A DNA stretch of 64,000 bases from Symbiopectobacterium purcellii_A (GCF_052050035.1 NZ_CP189884.1:39856-103855), one strand, 5' to 3'. Counted from the stretch's first letter, positions 7,376-17,004 are shown. Made by a program: numbers and translations. The notes: generated by a model from the sequence alone, not told the origin.

Positions 7376-8468
7376 CACTCAAAACGCAACAAAGTGACCC
7401 ACTTGCCAGAGTCGGATAAAATCACCGTTCTGGCCATACTGGAGAGCCTGTTGCATGCAGGGAAAACATCTGACTCAGAAAGAACGGTTCTACATCGAAA
7501 AGCGGCGTGGTGAAGGTGTCAACCAGGCTACCATCGCCAGAGAGCTTGCTCTGCCTCCCTCGACCATCAGTAGGGAACTCAGACGCAATACCGACACCAC
7601 TTTCAATGGTGTCTACTGCTGTAGAAGGGAGGACACTCTGGCCCGGAGACGCCGTCATAAGCCTCTGCCAGAAAATGCTTTTCACCAGCTGGAGCCACAC
7701 ATTCAGGACTTCATTAGGTAGAAGCTTTCCACTCACTCTTCACCTGAAATCATCAGTGGCCGTTTGCCCCTAGAATTCGGTATATCTGTCAGAAAAAATA
7801 CGCTCTATCGCTATATCCTGCAGGAGAGACAGGCTGGCGGGGAGCTATATCAGCAACTTCCTCATCGGGGAAAACGTTACAGGTACCATACCGAAAACCT
7901 CAAACCAGGCTCTATTCACAACCGTGTTGGCATTGAGCATCGCCCAGCTCAAGCCGAGCTTAAACAGGAGCCTGGCCACTTCGAAATTGACACTATTTTT
8001 GGCAAAGACCAGAAGTCATTCCTGTTAACCATCGTAGATAAAGCATTGAAAAACTTCATCATTCGCAAACTGCCTAATAAGCGCGCGGAAACTGTGGTTG
8101 CTGCTTTCAGGGACATTGAAGCCAATACCTTTTGCAAGTTTAAGACCCTAACAGCTGATAACGGCCCTGAATTCGCTCTGCACGAGCAAATTACTCAAAT
8201 CACAGGGGCGCAGGTCTACTTTGCCCATCCTTATCATTCCTGGGAGAGGGGCTTGAATGAGCACACCAACGGGCTGATACGACGTTTTTACCCAAAGGGA
8301 ACAGACTTCAGTCAGGTCAGTCATCGTAAGATTGCCGAACTCGAACACATACTCAATACAAGGGGCAGAAAATCGCTGGGCTATCGTTCCCCCAATGAGG
8401 TATTTTTAACGCACTTACTGGTGGCATAACCCTCTACCGTTTTGTTGCGTTTCGAGTCGGAATGGGAC
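7376..8468 (+). mobile_element. IS30-B copy 1, transposase has a nonsense codon
   Basis: Complete ends (the last ones mutated to GGGAC) around a transposase reading frame from 7455 to 8429. A TAG at 7719-7721 replaces the CAG of the copy at 37549 (codon 89). The frame is open on both sides of this stop, so this is one substitution and not a frameshift. The same stop and the same proline in LALPPSTIS recur in the copy at 53305. Confidence 0.92.
7455..8429 (+). pseudogene. IS30-B transposase, interrupted by one stop codon
   Basis: IS30-family DDE transposase with N-terminal helix-turn-helix and a catalytic core (HFEIDTIFG, LTADNGPEF, WERGLNEHTNG). The amber codon at 7719-7721 falls after the first DNA-binding domain, so only 88 residues would be made. 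The downstream part (from about 7764) retains all three acidic residues. Confidence 0.9.
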
Positions 8469-9066
8469 CAACATTCATAAAAGTGCAACCAATGAAACGC
8501 CGCTTATGGAACCTCAGCGCCAGACCACAACACTGCAAAAGCATCGCCGCCCCCCGGCCAAAGACAGGGGAACAGTGCCGCTTTTATAAGGGATGTTGTA
8601 ACTACCTTCAGTGTTGCTTATGAAATCTATGGCGGGAAGAATCGAGTACACGCTCGTAAGCGCCTACGGCGCATAACGCGGAGATACGCCCCGGCTACGG
8701 CCAAAGGCCTTGCCGTGACCACTCCGACCGCGTACATAAACCTTATCATAATGGTAAACAAATTTAGCTTTGCAGGGCGAAGGTATCGATAGGTGATTTC
8801 TATCAAGCCGTAACCGGCTACGCCGGGCGTTCCGGCGGGAGTGGCTACAACATCCTATGTGACATTCTTTCCGCCGGCATGCGTCGCCAGCGACGCATCT
8901 GAAGTCACGCTGCGCACTGCTCGCGCGCCTGAATGAAATGTAAAAAACCTTATATTACATTCATTTAAGTTTCACATTGCGCTATAATTAAACAATATTG
9001 GTAGACAGCGTTAGGGTGACCACATGGCAGACAAGGTGCCTGCGCGCACAGTCTCATCAGACCCGT
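8469..9066. other. Gene-poor region with truncated gene start
   Basis: A Cys-rich 43-codon ORF (8492-8623, six Cys, MKRRLWNLSARPQHCKSIAA) has no clear ribosome site and may not be real. The 8640-8960 stretch is GC-rich with several short hairpins and no long ORF; I do not recognise it. A TATAAT box at about 8982-8987 precedes ATG 9024, which opens MADKVPARTVSSDPS before being cut by the IS30-A fragment at 9067. That is the beginning of a gene whose remainder is lost. Confidence 0.35.
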
Positions 9067-9240
9067 CGGCGATGGTGGCCTGGTTAACCCCATCACCACG
9101 CCGCTTTTCGATGTAGAACCGTTCTTTGTGAGTCAGATGTTTTCCCTGCATGCAACGGGATCTCCAGTAGGGCCAGAACGGTGATTTTATCCGACTCTGG
9201 CCAGTGGGTCACTTTGTTGCGTTTCGAGTGGGAATGGGGC
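9067..9240 (-). mobile_element. IS30-A left-end fragment
   Basis: Left terminal 170 bp of IS30-A with the first ~35 codons of the transposase on the minus strand. It truncates the ORF that starts at 9024 and abuts the Rpn gene at 9247. It creates a spurious in-frame GTG (9181) upstream of that gene. Confidence 0.9.
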
Positions 9241-9246
9241 AACGCC

Positions 9247-10197
9247 ATGAACAAAAAATTTACCCCGACACCCCATGATGCTGTGTTCAGGCAGTTTCTT
9301 CACGACAAGGCCACCGCACAGGATTTCTTTGATATCTGGCTGCCTGATGATATAAAGGCGCTGTGTGACTGGGAAACCCTGAAGCCAGAGTCTGGCTCCT
9401 TTGTTGAACCGGATATGAAGCCTTACCAGAGTGATATCCTCTACTCTGTGAGTGCCAACGGGTCTGATGGCTATGTCTACTGTTTGATAGAGCACCAGTC
9501 GACCCCCGACAAGCTGATGGCCTGGCGATTGATGCGCTACAGCATGGCTGCCATGCAGAGCCATCTGGCAGCCGGACATGATAAGTTACCACTGGTTTTC
9601 CCTGTACTGTTCTACTGCGGAGAAAAAAGCCCGCATCCGTACAGCACCAACTGGCTGGATTGCTTTGAACGGCCCGATATAGCGGCAAAGATTTACAGTC
9701 AGCCGTTTCGAATGGCGGATGTGACCACGCTCGATGATGACGCCATCATGCAGCACAGGCGCATGGCGCTGCTGGAATTAATTCAAAAGCATATTCGTCG
9801 CCGGGATATGACGGAGTTGCTGGACAGCATTGTTAAACTGCTGTCGTATAATTATTATACGGATACGCAGGTTATCACGATGATGAACTATCTTGTCCAG
9901 GAGGGTAACGCCGCTTCGCCGGGAACGTTCATTACCGAGATAGCTAAACGGACAGAGAAACACGAGGAGGCGCTTATGACCATTGCCGAGGCTCTAAAGC
10001 AGGAAGGTAAACAGGAAGGTTATCAGATTGGTCGCGAGCAAGGCATCAATGAAGGCATTGAGCGCGGGCGCTACGAGGGTAAGCTGGAAGGTAAGCTGGA
10101 AGTCGCTCGTCAGATGTTGGATAGCGGCATGGCTCCTGTAACGGTTAAACAGTTTACGGGTCTTACCGATAGTGACATCCTGAAGCTAAAAAATTAG
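9247..10197 (+). CDS. Rpn-family recombination-promoting nuclease / YhgA-like
   Basis: 316-residue member of the Rpn (RpnA/YhgA-like, formerly transposase_31) family: PD-(D/E)XK-type DNA endonucleases that raise RecA-independent recombination in E. coli. The start MNKKFTPTPHDAVFRQFL is the classical Rpn start; nuclease residues are seen in SFVEPDMKPYQSDILYSV and VYCLIEHQST. The C-terminus is a charged helical region with EGK/EGR repeats (EGKLEGKLEVARQML) and a DNA-binding-like tail. The true start is ATG 9247; the frame extends upstream only through the IS30 fragment. No obvious operon partner. It is a paralogue of the gene at 15699-16688, and both are intact. Confidence 0.88.
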   Translation: MNKKFTPTPHDAVFRQFLHDKATAQDFFDIWLPDDIKALCDWETLKPESGSFVEPDMKPYQSDILYSVSANGSDGYVYCLIEHQSTPDKLMAWRLMRYSMAAMQSHLAAGHDKLPLVFPVLFYCGEKSPHPYSTNWLDCFERPDIAAKIYSQPFRMADVTTLDDDAIMQHRRMALLELIQKHIRRRDMTELLDSIVKLLSYNYYTDTQVITMMNYLVQEGNAASPGTFITEIAKRTEKHEEALMTIAEALKQEGKQEGYQIGREQGINEGIERGRYEGKLEGKLEVARQMLDSGMAPVTVKQFTGLTDSDILKLKN

Positions 10198-10204
10198 AAA
10201 GAGT

Positions 10205-10294
10205 GATATTCACGCACAGGTGTCGGAGACGTCGCCAAAGGACGCACGGGTGACGTTGCAGCCCGATGGAAAAATCGCGATCACCCAGGCGTGA
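10205..10294 (+). pseudogene. Unidentified gene 3' fragment before recD2
   Basis: The open frame DIHAQVSETSPKDARVTLQP followed by DGKIAITQA and TGA (10292-10294) has no start, and the upstream sequence belongs to the Rpn gene. Its stop overlaps the possible GTG start of the helicase (GTGA), a coupling typical of operons. I cannot name the family. Confidence 0.35.
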
Positions 10295-10338
10295 TCTGCT
10301 TCCGGTTAGAGTGCCGAAATCAAGGGTGCGAACATCAC

Positions 10339-12528
10339 ATGGGAACGCTCCCCTCCCCGACTCAGTCTTTTGAACATATTTCAGGACTGATAGAACGCGT
10401 CACCTACCACAATGGCGAGAACGGATTCTGCGTTCTTCGTCTGAAGGTTAAAGGCGAACGCGACCTGGTGACACTGGTCGGCCATACCCCGTCAGTCACG
10501 CCCGGTGAATATGCTTCAGCCTCCGGCAACTGGTTGATCGACCGAGAGCATGGTCGCCAGTTTAAAGCCACTTTTTTGAAAATATCCCCACCAACAACCC
10601 TGGCGGGTATCGAACGCTATTTGGGGTCAGGCATGGTAAAAGGTATTGGCCCCACCTATGCAGCCCGGCTTATCAAAGCCTTCGGCGCGGATGTATTCGA
10701 TGTGATCGAGCGAGAACCCGCGCGTTTGCGTGAGGTTGACGGCATCGGTACCAAACGCGCCAGGAAGATAACGTCCGGATGGGCAGACCAGAAGGCCATC
10801 CGTGAGATCATGGTGTTTCTGCATGCGCACGGTGTTTCCACATCGCGCTCAGTGCGCATATTCAAGACTTATGGTTCGGATGCTGTTGAGATTATCCGGA
10901 CCGATCCCTACCGTCTGGTGCAAGATATTCGTGGCATAGGTTTTTTATCCGCTGATACCATCGCGCAAAAAATCGGTATCCCGCCGGATTCTCCGCTACG
11001 AGCACGCGCGGGTGTCTCCTACGCACTCTCAGAAGCGTCTTCTCAGGGGCATTGCAGTTTACCTCACGTCGAACTGGTTGATCTGGCCGTAAAGTTATTG
11101 GGTATGTCGCCAGCCCTGATCGAAATGGCCATCCGCGATGAGGTGAACCGTGAAAACTTAGTCGAAGACACCATAAGCGGGACGTCCTGTGTATTCCTGC
11201 CCAGCCTGTATCATGCCGAACAATCCATCACCACCCAGATCGCTCGATTACGCCAAGGTTCACCGGTGTGGTCTGGTGTGAATTCTGACAAAGCTATCCC
11301 CTGGGTAGAACATCGTCTCGGCATCACGCTGGCAGACAGCCAGAAGCGTGCCGTAACGCTGGCACTGACCGCCAAAGTGTTGGTGATCACCGGTGGACCA
11401 GGCGTGGGGAAAACCACGCTGATGAACACCATCATGACTATCCTCCGTGCCAAACAGGTCACAGCCATGCTATGTGCCCCAACGGGGCGTGCAGCGAAGC
11501 GACTTTCTGAATCCACCGGGCTGGAGGCTAAGACAATCCACCGTCTGCTGGAAATTGATCCGGCTACCGGCCAATTCAAACGTAACGAAAGTACACCGCT
11601 GCCCTGCGAGCTGCTCGTTGTGGATGAATGCTCCATGATTGACGTGCCGCTCGCCAATCAACTGCTGAAGGCCATAGCCACCCATACCGCCATCATTTTT
11701 GTTGGCGATGTAGATCAGCTGCCTTCGGTGGGACCAGGCGCGTTTCTGGCCGATCTCATTGCGTCTGACGCAATCCCAGTCATCCGTCTGACGGAGGTCT
11801 TTCGCCAGGCCGCGACGTCACGTATCGTTCAGGGTGCGCACAGCATCAATCAGGGCATGTTCCCCTCCTTTCCCGGCAAAGGCGAACGGTCTGATTTTTA
11901 CCTCGTGCCAGCCGAAGACGCCGACGATATCGCCACCACCGTCGTCAACCTGGTCAAAACGCGCTTGCCGAGAAAATTCAATGTCGATGCGGTTCACGAC
12001 ATTCAGGTGTTGTGCCCCATGAACCGTGGCATCACAGGGGCACGGGGCATCAATCAGGTACTTCAGGCCGCGTTGAACCCGCCCGGAGATCACAGTATTG
12101 AAAGATATGGGCAGGTTTTCAGCGTGGGAGACAAAGTCATGCAAATCGAGAACAATTATGATCGTGACGTGTATAACGGCGATATCGGTTTCGTCGTGGC
12201 GCTTGATCGGGAGGATGAAGTTCTGCAGGTCCATTTCGACGGACGCGATGTCAGCTATCCTCTGGGGGAACTCGATGAGTTGGTATTGTGCTACGCGACA
12301 ACCATTCATAAATCGCAAGGGAGCGAATACCCCGTAGTGATCATTCCGCTGTCGACACAGCACTATATGATGTTGCGGCGCAACCTTATCTATACCGGCG
12401 TCACCCGGGGTAAAAGGCTCGTAGTGCTTGTAGGTCAGAAACGCGCACTTGCCATGGCCATCCGCGACAAACAGTCCAAGCGTCGCTATTCAAAGCTTCG
12501 TGAACGCCTGGCGGAGGTTTGCCACTGA
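10339..12528 (+). CDS. RecD2-like superfamily 1 DNA helicase
   Basis: About 730-residue ATP-dependent 5'-3' helicase of the RecD2/TraA type. The N-terminal region has an OB-like domain and helix-hairpin-helix repeats (LGSGMVKGIGPTYAARLIKA; GIGTKRARKI; DIRGIGFLSADTIAQKIGI), which mark RecD2. The motor has Walker A GGPGVGKTT, the DExx motif VVDECSMID, motif III GDVDQLPSVG, a TEVFRQ motif, TIHKSQGSE and YTGVTRGK. All helicase motifs are present, so it should be active. The start is ATG 10339 (MGTLPSPTQSFEHISGLIER), the usual RecD2 opening. A GTG at 10291 would add 16 residues and overlap an upstream stop. RecD2 genes occur on integrating elements and plasmids; the role here is likely DNA repair or element maintenance. 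Confidence 0.9.
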   Translation: MGTLPSPTQSFEHISGLIERVTYHNGENGFCVLRLKVKGERDLVTLVGHTPSVTPGEYASASGNWLIDREHGRQFKATFLKISPPTTLAGIERYLGSGMVKGIGPTYAARLIKAFGADVFDVIEREPARLREVDGIGTKRARKITSGWADQKAIREIMVFLHAHGVSTSRSVRIFKTYGSDAVEIIRTDPYRLVQDIRGIGFLSADTIAQKIGIPPDSPLRARAGVSYALSEASSQGHCSLPHVELVDLAVKLLGMSPALIEMAIRDEVNRENLVEDTISGTSCVFLPSLYHAEQSITTQIARLRQGSPVWSGVNSDKAIPWVEHRLGITLADSQKRAVTLALTAKVLVITGGPGVGKTTLMNTIMTILRAKQVTAMLCAPTGRAAKRLSESTGLEAKTIHRLLEIDPATGQFKRNESTPLPCELLVVDECSMIDVPLANQLLKAIATHTAIIFVGDVDQLPSVGPGAFLADLIASDAIPVIRLTEVFRQAATSRIVQGAHSINQGMFPSFPGKGERSDFYLVPAEDADDIATTVVNLVKTRLPRKFNVDAVHDIQVLCPMNRGITGARGINQVLQAALNPPGDHSIERYGQVFSVGDKVMQIENNYDRDVYNGDIGFVVALDREDEVLQVHFDGRDVSYPLGELDELVLCYATTIHKSQGSEYPVVIIPLSTQHYMMLRRNLIYTGVTRGKRLVVLVGQKRALAMAIRDKQSKRRYSKLRERLAEVCH

Positions 12529-12597
12529 TCGGTACCGCAGGCTGACAACTTCAGGTCACCTCGAAAAACTAGAAATTTTCAATGAATCTCCGGCTTG

Positions 12598-13297
12598 ACG
12601 CCTAGGAATTTCAAACTTTTTGGGGCCCCTGATTTCGGGGGCTGGCAACGATGAAAACCGGCTTTTTTATCGTGAATGCCTCTGTGTTTGGGTGATTTTT
12701 GAACACATTGCGCGTTTTTTGATTACATCGCCGAATTCCAGGCAGAGTTTCCCCGCATTATCCAACGTAACGCATTCGCGCTATCTCCCCGGCGTTCGCG
12801 ATTAGCTTCTCCAGGGCCGTTGCCGGCAGCGCCCGGCTGAACGCCATTTTTGCCCCGCACAGCAGGCAGGCAAACGGGTCTGTATTCAGTAATCCCTGAC
12901 TCAGCGTTGTGTATGTCACTGGCGCTGCTTTTTTCACATTATCCTGCCCCAGGGCTTTTCTCACCAGAGGCAACAGTTTTCCCACTACGCGGTTAGCCAG
13001 AAAACCAAAGTAACGCACCATCCGGAAATGCTTCTCCGGTATATGCTTTATCAGCCGCAGTATCAGCTCACGCTGACTGAGCGCCAGGTCTTCATGCCTC
13101 CCCGTCCGGTGATCCAGAAAACGCAGGGTGATGCGGCTTCCCCCGTCGTAGTGTGCCAGTCGCGCACCCGACACAGGCAGTTTTTTCAGGTACCGGCCCA
13201 GGTACTTTGCTGTCTGCCGGGGATGTTTCGTCGGCTTCGCAAAATACACGTGCCAGTAAATCTCTCCCTGCTCATTTTTCCCCTGGCTGAGGATAAG
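12598..13297 (-). mobile_element. IS91-family element, 3' half only
   Basis: Identical in its left part to the full IS91 at 31237. The sequence directly after CTTG (12594-12597) is the oriIS end, downstream of the transposase gene. The transposase reads on the minus strand for about 180 codons before IS30-A cuts it at 13298, so it lacks the HUH motif and zinc finger. Confidence 0.9.
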
Positions 13298-14409
13298 GCC
13301 CATTCCCAGTCGAAACGCAACAAAACGGTAGGGCATTATGCCGCCTGTAAGTGCGTTAAAAATACCTCATTTGGAGAACGATAACCCAGCGATTTTCGGC
13401 CTCGCGTATTGAGCAGGTGTTCGAGTGCTGCAACCTTGCGATGGGTGACATAATTGAAGTCCGTTCCCTTCGGGTAAAAACGCCGTATCAGCCCGTTGGT
13501 ATGCTCATTCAACCCGCGTTCCCAGGAATGATATGGCCGGGCAAAGTAGACCGGTGCCCCCGTGACTTTTGTAATTTCCCCGTGCTGGGAAAATTCAGAA
13601 CCGTTGTCAGCAGTCAGGGTTTTAAACTCGCAGAAGGTATTGGCAACGATGTCCCTGAAGGCCGCTACCACTGTCTCTGCTCGCTTGTTGGGCAGTTTGC
13701 GAATGATGACCAGCTTGACGGCTTTATCGACCACCGTCAGCAGGAATGATTTCTGATCTTTGCCAAAGATGGTGTCAATCTCGAAATGCCCGGGTTCCTG
13801 CTTGAGGTCAGCAACGGCCGGCCGCTGCTCAATGCCAACACGGTTGGGAATAGGACCGCGTTTGTTCTCATCGGTCTGATAGTTATACCGTTTACCCCGA
13901 TGAGGGAGCTGCTGATACAGCTCACCGCCGGCCCGGCGCTCCTGCTGGATATAGCGATAGAGCGAGTTCTTGCTGACGGACAGGCCAAATTCCAGGACCA
14001 GGCGCCCACTGATGACCTCAGGTGAGGTGTGGGAATGGGGCGGTAGACAGCGCCGTTATGATAAAGTCCTGAATGTGCGGTTCAAGCTGGTTAATCACGC
14101 TGTCCGGCCGTGTTTTCTGCCGCCGCCCTCTGGCCAACGTTTCGGCCCTTCTGCAGGAATAGACCCCGTTGAAAGCGGCGTCGGTATTGCGTCTGAGTTC
14201 CCTGCTGATGGTAGAACGAGGAAGCTCCAGTTCCCGGGCGATGGTGGCCTGGTTAACCCCATCACCACGCCGCTTTTCGATGTAGAACCGTTCTTTGTGA
14301 GTCAGATGTTTTCCCTGCATGCAACGGGATCTCCAGTAGGGCCAGAACGGTGATTTTATCCGACTCTGGCCAGTGGGTCACTTTGTTGCGTTTCGAGTGG
14401 GAATGGGGC
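13298..14409 (-). mobile_element. IS30-A copy 4, broken by a 10-bp IS30-end footprint
   Basis: Full-length copy except for an extra GCCCCATTCC (minus strand, at about 14030) between TCTACC and CACACC. Those ten bases are exactly the outer ten bases of the IS30 terminal repeat. The insertion shifts the frame after residue 95. The N-terminal part (14018-14320 minus) and the C-terminal part (13336-13734 minus) therefore read in different frames. Confidence 0.9.
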
Positions 14410-14496
14410 AAGCGACATTATTTTGATAACAGCCAGCTATGCTTCTTTGCCGCATATCAGGGCATAGGATGTAATCATTTTTAAGTCGGTTGGCTA
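14410..14496. mobile_element. MITE-1 copy 2, left end lost
   Basis: 87 bp of MITE-1; the first five to six bases are missing where IS30-A copy 4 begins. The right end TTGGCTA with TA (14497-14498) is intact and abuts the Tn3 fragment. Confidence 0.9.
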
Positions 14497-14498
14497 TA

Positions 14499-14827
14499 CC
14501 GTTCCATGTGCTGGAAACCACATACGAAGAGTACCTCCGCCTGGCGTCACTGGTCACGGCCAACGACGGCATCACCGATGCCATAGAGGCACTGCCGATT
14601 TTTCCGCACTATTCGTTTGATCCGGAAACGCTTTATGGTGCCGTTGACGGACAGAAGTTTGGCGTCGAGCGATCAACAGTAAAGGCCCGACATTCGCGTA
14701 AATACTTCGGCAGCGGTAAAGGCATGGTCGCCTACACGCTGCTGTGTAACCACATCCCGATCAACGGCTACCTGATTGGCACAAACGACTATGAAGCCCA
14801 CCATGTCTTTGATATCTGGTACCGCAA
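14499..14827 (+). pseudogene. tnpA: Tn3-family transposase TnpA internal fragment
   Basis: The plus frame reads TTYEEYLRLASLVTANDGIT, then a segment LPIFPHYSFDPETLYGAVDG QKFGVE and KARHSRKYFGSGKGMVAYTL, then NHIPINGYLIG. DGQKFG and KARHSRKYFG are hallmarks of the catalytic part of Tn3-family transposases (Tn21/Tn1721 group). The piece is about 110 codons of a ~1,000-residue protein and lies between two MITE-1 copies. A C-terminal piece with a 38-bp Tn3 end is at 50570-50936. Confidence 0.85.
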
Positions 14828-14829
14828 TA

Positions 14830-14921
14830 TAGCCAAGCGACATTATTTTGATAACAGCCAGCTATGCTTCTTTGCCGCATATCAGGGCATAGGATGTAAT
14901 CATTTTTAAGTCGGTTGGCTA
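14830..14921. mobile_element. MITE-1 copy 3 at a Tn3/IS5 junction
   Basis: Complete 92-bp element with TA on each side. Left flank is Tn3 tnpA and right flank is IS5 sequence at a position that is internal in the intact IS5. The two sides are not from one target, so this copy is probably a product of recombination between MITE-1 copies. Confidence 0.92.
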
Positions 14922-14923
14922 TA

Positions 14924-15312
14924 CTGACGGTTTTTGCCCGCCGACTGACCAGAGAGTAGTCCGGGCAGCGCAGTTGCAGGCTCATCAGTGTAAAAAACGA
15001 GTCGACAAAGCCCTGTAATGCCCGGAGCGACAGGTTAAACACGCGCTTTATCATCAAAACCGTGGTAACAGCCATATCGGTGTAGTAAAGCGGCCGACCA
15101 CGACCTTCAGGCGAAGAACTGTCAGTCCATGCAGCGATGGCCGACTCATCAAGCCAGACCGTCAGGGAGCCGCGTTGTCTGAGTGCTTTGTTGTAGGTGG
15201 GCCAGTTGGTGATTTTAAACTTTTGCTTTGCCATGGGGAGCTGCTATCGGGAGCGATGATAGTGCTTTGATCCGGCGATCCCCTGAAAGTTCGATTTATT
15301 CAACAAAGCCGG
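14924..15312 (-). mobile_element. IS903-type IS5, 5' part only
   Basis: Right end (TTTATTCAACAAAGCC at 15312) and the first ~105 codons of the transposase on the minus strand, starting at 15234 (MAKQKFKITNWPTYNKALRQ). It is cut off at MITE-1, so catalytic parts are missing. Confidence 0.9.
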
Positions 15313-15414
15313 AAGGCGCGTCAGTTTTTAAAAAAATCACGCTTTTCGCGTAGCTTTCTTATTTATCGAAACAATTATGACCATTGGGCTTAAGTTGCTT
15401 TGCCGCCATTCAAG

Positions 15415-15680
15415 TTAATCAGCATTTCTGTCACGAGTCAGGCGCATCCAGTTATTGTGAGCAAAAGCTGCTTTGCCAGTTTCATCAAGATTACATTTTT
15501 CCAGAAATTGCCTCGCATCATTACCGGGGCGATATTGAAATGGATAATCAGTAGAAAAAAGAATACGCTCCTCACCTACTATCGCTACAGCTCTGTCCAA
15601 AAAATGAGGAAGGAACATACCACTCGCCGTAACATACAGATTTTCCCTGCCCATCAGTATACGCTAATGGCCACGCAGGG
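15415..15680 (-). pseudogene. Amidohydrolase-2 family C-terminal fragment
   Basis: The minus strand reads ILFSTDYPFQYRPGNDARQF, then LEKCNLDETGKAAFAHNNWM RLTR. STDYPF (metal-binding Asp) followed by an FL....L....K..FAHNNWMRL tail is characteristic of TIM-barrel amidohydrolases of the amidohydrolase_2 family. An in-frame TAG lies just upstream of the methionine at 15654, and the preceding ~250 residues are absent. It is a remnant stuck between IS5 and the second Rpn gene; substrate unknown. Confidence 0.6.
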
Positions 15681-15698
15681 CGTGTCAGGAAAGGATGA

Positions 15699-16688
15699 CT
15701 AATGGCGGATTTGTGCCAGGTCGTCTTCAGTCAGGCCGGTCATTTTCATGACTGTGTTGTGGTCGAGGCCATTCTGCAGCATGGTACGGGCGACTTCGAG
15801 TTTACCTTCGAATTTACCTTCGAGCTTGCCTTCGAGCTTGCCTTCGAGCTTGCCTTCGAGCTTGCCTTCGTTGCGGCCTTTTTCAATACCACGTTGCTCA
15901 CCGAGCTGAATGCCCTTCTCGATGCCCTTCTGTTCGAGCTGTTGTGCGATGGTCATAAGTGCGTCTCCGTGTTGCGGCACACGCTGTGCCAGTTTGCGTA
16001 CAAAGGCTTCGGCGTCGGATGTTTCGCCTGCCTGCAGAATATAGTGTACCAGTGATATCACCTGCGATGAAGACAGATATCCGGCCAGTAAAAGGGGCGC
16101 CAGCCGATCGACCAGTTCTGCCAGATCCCGCTGATGAATATGTTTCTGCAGTAATGTCAGTGCAGCCATACTGCGATGATCGGCGATTTCATCATCCGGA
16201 ATGACGGTCACATCAACCAGCGGGAAAGCATTGCTGTAGAGTTTGCCAGCCAGAGCCGGATCGTCAAACTCATCCAGCCAGCGGGTGGAGTACGGATACG
16301 GGCTGCGTTTACCGGTATAGAACAGTACCGGTATCACCAGTGGCAGTATCTTATGGCCAGCGTCGAGATGACGCTGCATGGCGGCCACCGCATAGCGGAT
16401 AAGGCGAAAGGCCATATGCCTGTCGGGCGTCGACTGGTGCTCCACAAGAACGTGAATGTATCCATCGCCGGCAGAGGTTTTCAGGCTGTAGAGCACGTCG
16501 CTGAAATACTGGCGCAGATCATCCTCAACGAACGAGCCGGACTCCAGTTTCAGCGTGCTGAGATCGCAGACCGCGCGTAGTTCCGCAGGCAGGTGGATTT
16601 CCATGAAATCCCTGGCAATATCCGGCTGCGTCAGGAACTGCCGGAACGTGGCATCGTGAGGCGTGGGCGTCGTGTTTTTCTTCTTCAT
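15699..16688 (-). CDS. Rpn-family recombination-promoting nuclease with EGKL tandem repeat
   Basis: 329-residue Rpn-type nuclease paralogous to 9247-10197. It starts MKKKNTTPTPHDATFRQFLT and carries SFVEDDLRQYFSDVLYSL and IHVLVEHQST, the nuclease core. The C-terminal helical region contains tandem 4-residue repeats (EGKL five times and EGKF once, about residues 275-300), encoded by 12-bp direct repeats. The frame is intact. Such repeats can vary in copy number by slippage, changing linker length without frame loss because each unit is 12 bp. It has its own ATG; the 5' side (16689-17004) carries MITE-2 and no gene. Role inferred from family: DNA cleavage promoting horizontal recombination. Confidence 0.87.
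   Translation of the reverse strand: MKKKNTTPTPHDATFRQFLTQPDIARDFMEIHLPAELRAVCDLSTLKLESGSFVEDDLRQYFSDVLYSLKTSAGDGYIHVLVEHQSTPDRHMAFRLIRYAVAAMQRHLDAGHKILPLVIPVLFYTGKRSPYPYSTRWLDEFDDPALAGKLYSNAFPLVDVTVIPDDEIADHRSMAALTLLQKHIHQRDLAELVDRLAPLLLAGYLSSSQVISLVHYILQAGETSDAEAFVRKLAQRVPQHGDALMTIAQQLEQKGIEKGIQLGEQRGIEKGRNEGKLEGKLEGKLEGKLEGKFEGKLEVARTMLQNGLDHNTVMKMTGLTEDDLAQIRH
15794..15867 (-). repeat. 12-bp tandem coding repeat in Rpn gene
   Basis: Six units of about 12 bp (CTTCGAGCTTGC and variants with TTTACC), encoding EGKL/EGKF on the minus strand. The four middle units are identical, indicating recent duplication. Confidence 0.9.
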
Positions 16689-16702
16689 CAGTCCTGGCCC
16701 TG

Positions 16703-16891
16703 GGCTTTGTTGAATAATTTAACCGTTTGATTTACATCTTCTTTAGTTAGAATGCATTTACAGAGAATGTATTTTGTTAGAACGACAAATCAAATAGTTA
16801 GCACAATAAAAAGCATTCCGAGAGGAAAAATTAGTCGTTGAAATTTTATAATGCTTATATAAATCAGTATCTTAAATTATTCAACAAAGCC
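16703..16891. mobile_element. MITE-2 copy 1 (189 bp, 9-bp duplication)
   Basis: The ends GGCTTTGTTGAATAATTTA are nearly perfect inverted repeats; flanking 9-mers CTGGCCCTG (16694-16702 and 16892-16900) are identical. The ends are like the IS903-type IS5 element at 56706 and the duplication length is the same. No ORF inside. Confidence 0.95.
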
Positions 16892-17004
16892 CTGGCCCTG
16901 AAAAATAATCTGCATATGTTACCACACCACCGGAGTCTGTTTGCCGGGAAGTCATCCCGGTTATTCATTCCGGGGATTGCCGGTCTGAGGCCCCCCCCAT
17001 GTCA

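Noticed and set aside
8492..8623. Cys-rich 43-codon ORF as a small toxin
   Set aside because: No ribosome site, no hydrophobic helix and no known family; the sequence may be non-coding.
9181..9246. GTG start that would lengthen the first Rpn protein
   Set aside because: The extension is IS30 end sequence; family members start with MNKKF or MKKKN at the ATG used.
3805..14409. IS30-A pairs as a composite transposon carrying the replicon
   Set aside because: One copy is inactive, there is no flanking duplication, and many other copies exist; coincidence is as likely.
15794..15867. Short repeats that could be taken for a CRISPR-like or VNTR array
   Set aside because: The repeats are 12 bp, contiguous without spacers and encode EGKL in the Rpn gene.
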